A DNA stretch of 14,309 nucleotides from CAZGUG01 sp964625335 (GTDB taxonomy: Bacteria > Bacillota > Clostridia > Ch29): the NCBI GenBank assembly GCA_964625335.1, contig CAZVBE010000037.1:1-14309 (forward strand). Reading direction: 5' to 3'. Shown piece after piece: positions 12,172 to 14,309 of this stretch (position 1 is the first letter of the stretch; every line of letters starts with the position of its first letter). A program made the translations under genes and the position numbers. A model generated the notes under the pieces. The model was given only the letters and a program-made list of their open reading frames with translations. It made no database searches and was not told where the DNA came from.

Positions 12172-13095
12172 ATGGGCTATGGAAATCTTGTAGTGAGTTC
12201 ATCACCGCACATCAGGTCTGAAGAAACTGTACAAAGGATAATGCTTGATGTGATAATAGCGCTGCTGCCTGCAACTGCCGCTTCTGTATATTTCTTTGGA
12301 ATGAGGGCGCTGGCAATAACGCTGGTAAGCATTGCTGCCGCAGTGGCAGCCGAAGCAGCCATACAAAAGATAAGGAAAAAACCTGTTACCGTAAGCGATG
12401 GGAGTGCAGTAATTACGGGACTTTTGCTGGCACTTACCCTTTCTCCGGCAATGCCGCTGTGGATGGTCGCAGTGGGAGCTGTGGCAGCCATCGGAATTGG
12501 CAAACAGGTGTACGGCGGACTGGGGAGCAACCCCTTTAATCCTGCCCTTGTGGGCAGAGCTTTTCTGGTTGTTACTTTTCCCGTCCACATGACAACCTGG
12601 ATAAACCCGGTAGACGGGGTGTCATCGGCAACTCCGTTGGGTCTTCTTAAGATGGAGGGCACTGCAACGGGCTATATGGAGCTTTTTATAGGAAATGTAG
12701 GAGGTTCTCTCGGAGAAACCTCGGCTCTTTTGCTGATCCTGGGAGGCATGTACCTTTTGTACAGGGGTATAATTGACTGGAGAATACCGGCGTTCTACCT
12801 GGGAACGGTAGCCGTCATGACGCTTGTACTTGGTGCAGATCCGATATTTCACCTGCTTGCGGGTGGTTTAATGCTGGGAGCCTTTTTCATGGCAACGGAT
12901 ATGGTTACCACACCGGTTACCAGGACGGGCAAGATTGTATTTAGCACTGGCGCCGGCGTATTGGTAGCAGTGATTAGGCTTTATGGCGGATATCCCGAGG
13001 GAGTGCTCTTTTCGATACTTCTTATGAATACCTTTACACCCATTATAGATAAATATACCCGACCGAAAATTTATGGGGAGGTGAAGCAATCATGA
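12172..13095 (+). CDS. rnfD: Rnf complex membrane subunit RnfD
   Basis: This is an integral membrane subunit with covalently bound FMN, part of the ion-translocating core. The 307-aa protein has a short polar N-terminus (SSSPHIRSEETV) typical of RnfD/NqrB and many hydrophobic segments. GGLGSNPFNPALVGRAFL is at 115-132. The flavinylation motif is DGVSSATPL (148-156), with Thr154 as the predicted FMN attachment residue. It starts 19 nt after rnfC with AGGAGGG 7 nt upstream. Its stop overlaps the rnfG start (ATGA), so the two are translationally coupled. Flavinylation needs an ApbE-type transferase, not seen here. Confidence 0.95.
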   Translation: MGYGNLVVSSSPHIRSEETVQRIMLDVIIALLPATAASVYFFGMRALAITLVSIAAAVAAEAAIQKIRKKPVTVSDGSAVITGLLLALTLSPAMPLWMVAVGAVAAIGIGKQVYGGLGSNPFNPALVGRAFLVVTFPVHMTTWINPVDGVSSATPLGLLKMEGTATGYMELFIGNVGGSLGETSALLLILGGMYLLYRGIIDWRIPAFYLGTVAVMTLVLGADPIFHLLAGGLMLGAFFMATDMVTTPVTRTGKIVFSTGAGVLVAVIRLYGGYPEGVLFSILLMNTFTPIIDKYTRPKIYGEVKQS

Positions 13096-13640
13096 AGAAT
13101 CCGATAGCGAGGCTGATAATTGTACTCGCACTAATTTCAGTAGGATCAGGGCTCTTCCTTGCACTCACCTATACCTATACTATACCCCATATTGAAGCGA
13201 ATGCGGCGCGGGATCAGGAAATCGCCATACTGGAAACCCTTCCCGGCGCGGTTAGCTACCAGGAACTGGAGCAAACTGACTTCCCTATATATAAAGGTCT
13301 GGACAGCAACGGCAATATTGTCGGATTTTCGTATGTGGTAGAAGGAGGAGGCTTCCAGGGTATAATTAGGATGATGGTGGGAGTAGACCCCCAGGAAGAA
13401 AAAATAACAGGAGTGAAAATATTAAATCATTCAGAGACCCCCGGTCTTGGGGCAAGGATCACAGAACCGGTTTTTCTGGACCAATTTGCGCAAAAATCAA
13501 TAAACGATAATTTTGAAGTAAAAGGGGATGTGGACGGTGTAACCGGCGCAACCGTCTCTTCAAAATCGGTGTCGGCAATTATAAAACAGAGCCTTCCACA
13601 GGCGTTGGAACAGTATAAGGTATTGGGAGGTGGAAAATAA
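13092..13640 (+). CDS. rnfG: Rnf complex flavoprotein subunit RnfG
   Basis: RnfG is a membrane-anchored subunit carrying covalent FMN and is part of the electron path. The 182-aa protein has one N-terminal transmembrane segment (about 7-30) followed by an extracytoplasmic FMN-binding domain. ETPGLGARI is at 115-123. The attachment motif is DGVTGATVSSKSV (148-160), with Thr154 as the likely flavinylated residue. The ATG overlaps the rnfD stop by 4 nt and follows GGGGAGGTG. The stop overlaps the rnfE start by one base (TAATG). Confidence 0.95.
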   Translation: MKNPIARLIIVLALISVGSGLFLALTYTYTIPHIEANAARDQEIAILETLPGAVSYQELEQTDFPIYKGLDSNGNIVGFSYVVEGGGFQGIIRMMVGVDPQEEKITGVKILNHSETPGLGARITEPVFLDQFAQKSINDNFEVKGDVDGVTGATVSSKSVSAIIKQSLPQALEQYKVLGGGK

Positions 13641-14245
13641 TGAAATCCGGTTATGAATTCTACAAGGGCTTATGGGATGAAAACCCAATCTTCAGACTGC
13701 TTCTCGGAATGTGTCCCACGCTGGCGGTAACCAACGCAGCTATGAACGGTCTGTCAATGGGTCTTGCAACCACCTTTGTTTTGCTCGGTTCAAACATTAT
13801 GGTGGCTGCGCTTAAAGGTATAATTCCCGATAAAGTAAGAATACCTTCTTATATAATTATCATTGCCACGTTTGTTACCATTGCCGACCTGGGTTTGGCG
13901 GCTTTTTTCCCGGATATTTACAAGGTTCTCGGTTTGTTTATACCCCTTATCGTGGTTAACTGTATTATACTTGCCAGGGCGGAAGCCTTTGCATCAAAAA
14001 ATACCATTGGAATGTCACTGCTGGATGCCCTTGGAATGGGTTTCGGATTCACCTGGGCTTTGACTTTACTGGGGTCAATAAGAGAGATACTTGGCATGGG
14101 TTCACTATTTGGCATTCAGCTTTTCGGAGAAGGTTTTGTTTCGTGGATAATATTCATACTGCCACCGGGAGCTTTCCTGACATTAGGTTTGCTTTTGGGC
14201 CTTTTCAACGCGACGCTTAACAAGAAAAAGACGCAGTGTGGTTAA
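13640..14245 (+). CDS. rnfE: Rnf complex membrane subunit RnfE
   Basis: This integral membrane subunit pairs with RnfA to form the ion-channel core. The 201-aa protein has about six hydrophobic segments. LLGMCPTLAVTNA (21-33) supplies Cys25 and VVNCIILARAEAFA (105-118) supplies Cys108. In Rnf/Nqr structures the equivalent cysteines, together with those of RnfA/NqrE, hold an intramembrane [2Fe-2S] cluster. The start overlaps rnfG by one base, with GGGAGGTGG about 7 nt upstream. rnfA and rnfB should follow but lie beyond the window. Confidence 0.95.
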   Translation: MKSGYEFYKGLWDENPIFRLLLGMCPTLAVTNAAMNGLSMGLATTFVLLGSNIMVAALKGIIPDKVRIPSYIIIIATFVTIADLGLAAFFPDIYKVLGLFIPLIVVNCIILARAEAFASKNTIGMSLLDALGMGFGFTWALTLLGSIREILGMGSLFGIQLFGEGFVSWIIFILPPGAFLTLGLLLGLFNATLNKKKTQCG

Positions 14246-14301
14246 TGAGTTATAGAAAGAGCAGCGGTGTGATGTCAAGTGAAAACTGGAAAATATTTTA
14301 G
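14245..14301 (+). CDS. 18-codon open frame coupled to rnfE (doubtful)
   Basis: An ATG overlaps the rnfE stop (TAATG) and opens an 18-aa frame, MSYRKSSGVMSSENWKIF, ending TAG at 14299-14301. The junction copies the rnfG/rnfE arrangement. No clear ribosome site precedes it and I recognise no family, so it may be chance. If real, it would reinitiate after rnfE. AGGA at its end may serve the next gene (rnfA expected). Confidence 0.15.
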   Translation: MSYRKSSGVMSSENWKIF

Positions 14302-14309
14302 GAATTCGC

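Noticed and set aside
14301..14306. EcoRI site (GAATTC) at the window edge as a cloning junction
   Set aside because: A single 6-bp site is expected by chance and no vector sequence is visible.

Overview
The window reads as chromosomal DNA of a strictly anaerobic, selenocysteine-using clostridial Firmicute. Signs of this are dense co-oriented genes with strong GGAGG ribosome sites, moderate GC, clostridial-type tungstate uptake, an rnfCDGE membrane complex and a HesB-like selenoprotein. I see no mobile element, CRISPR array, tRNA or rRNA. Nothing suggests recent transfer.

Positions 1-9832 (+ strand) form a tungsten/molybdenum cofactor island. It opens with the last 17 codons of an unidentified protein, possibly a formate dehydrogenase catalytic subunit. 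An attenuator-like hairpin follows, then mobA, fdhD and a small beta-carbonic anhydrase. A 326-nt intergenic region carries a near-consensus promoter, a folded leader that fits the Moco/Tuco riboswitch class, an intrinsic terminator, and a hairpin that buries the next ribosome site. Downstream come tupA, tupB and tupC (tungstate ABC importer), two tandem moeA paralogues (the second fused to a periplasmic-binding-protein-like domain), moaA, moaC and a MOSC-domain gene. Tup brings in tungstate, MoaA and MoaC make the pterin precursor, the MoeA proteins insert metal, MobA adds GMP, and FdhD sulfurates the formate dehydrogenase cofactor. The genes moaD, moaE, moeB and a mogA-type adenylyltransferase are not in the window.

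Positions 9851-10515 hold a two-gene operon on the - strand with a consensus promoter. Its first gene is a HesB/IscA-like protein whose reading frame is complete only if an in-frame TGA (10325-10327) is read as selenocysteine. Its second is a small CGYC glutaredoxin. A shared bidirectional terminator separates this operon from the cofactor island.

Positions 10660-14309 (+ strand) hold rnfC, rnfD, rnfG and rnfE, encoding part of the ion-pumping ferredoxin:NAD+ oxidoreductase. A TATAAT box flanked by two related AT-rich dyads and a roughly 120-nt leader precede them. The window ends before rnfA and rnfB, which should follow. Together, Moco/W-co supply, formate dehydrogenase maturation, a carbonic anhydrase, a selenoprotein and Rnf suggest an energy metabolism based on formate/CO2 and ferredoxin.

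The items most worth a second look are the TGA-interrupted HesB selenoprotein, the riboswitch plus SD-sequestering leader of the tungstate operon, and the MoeA-PBP fusion with an altered active-site motif.
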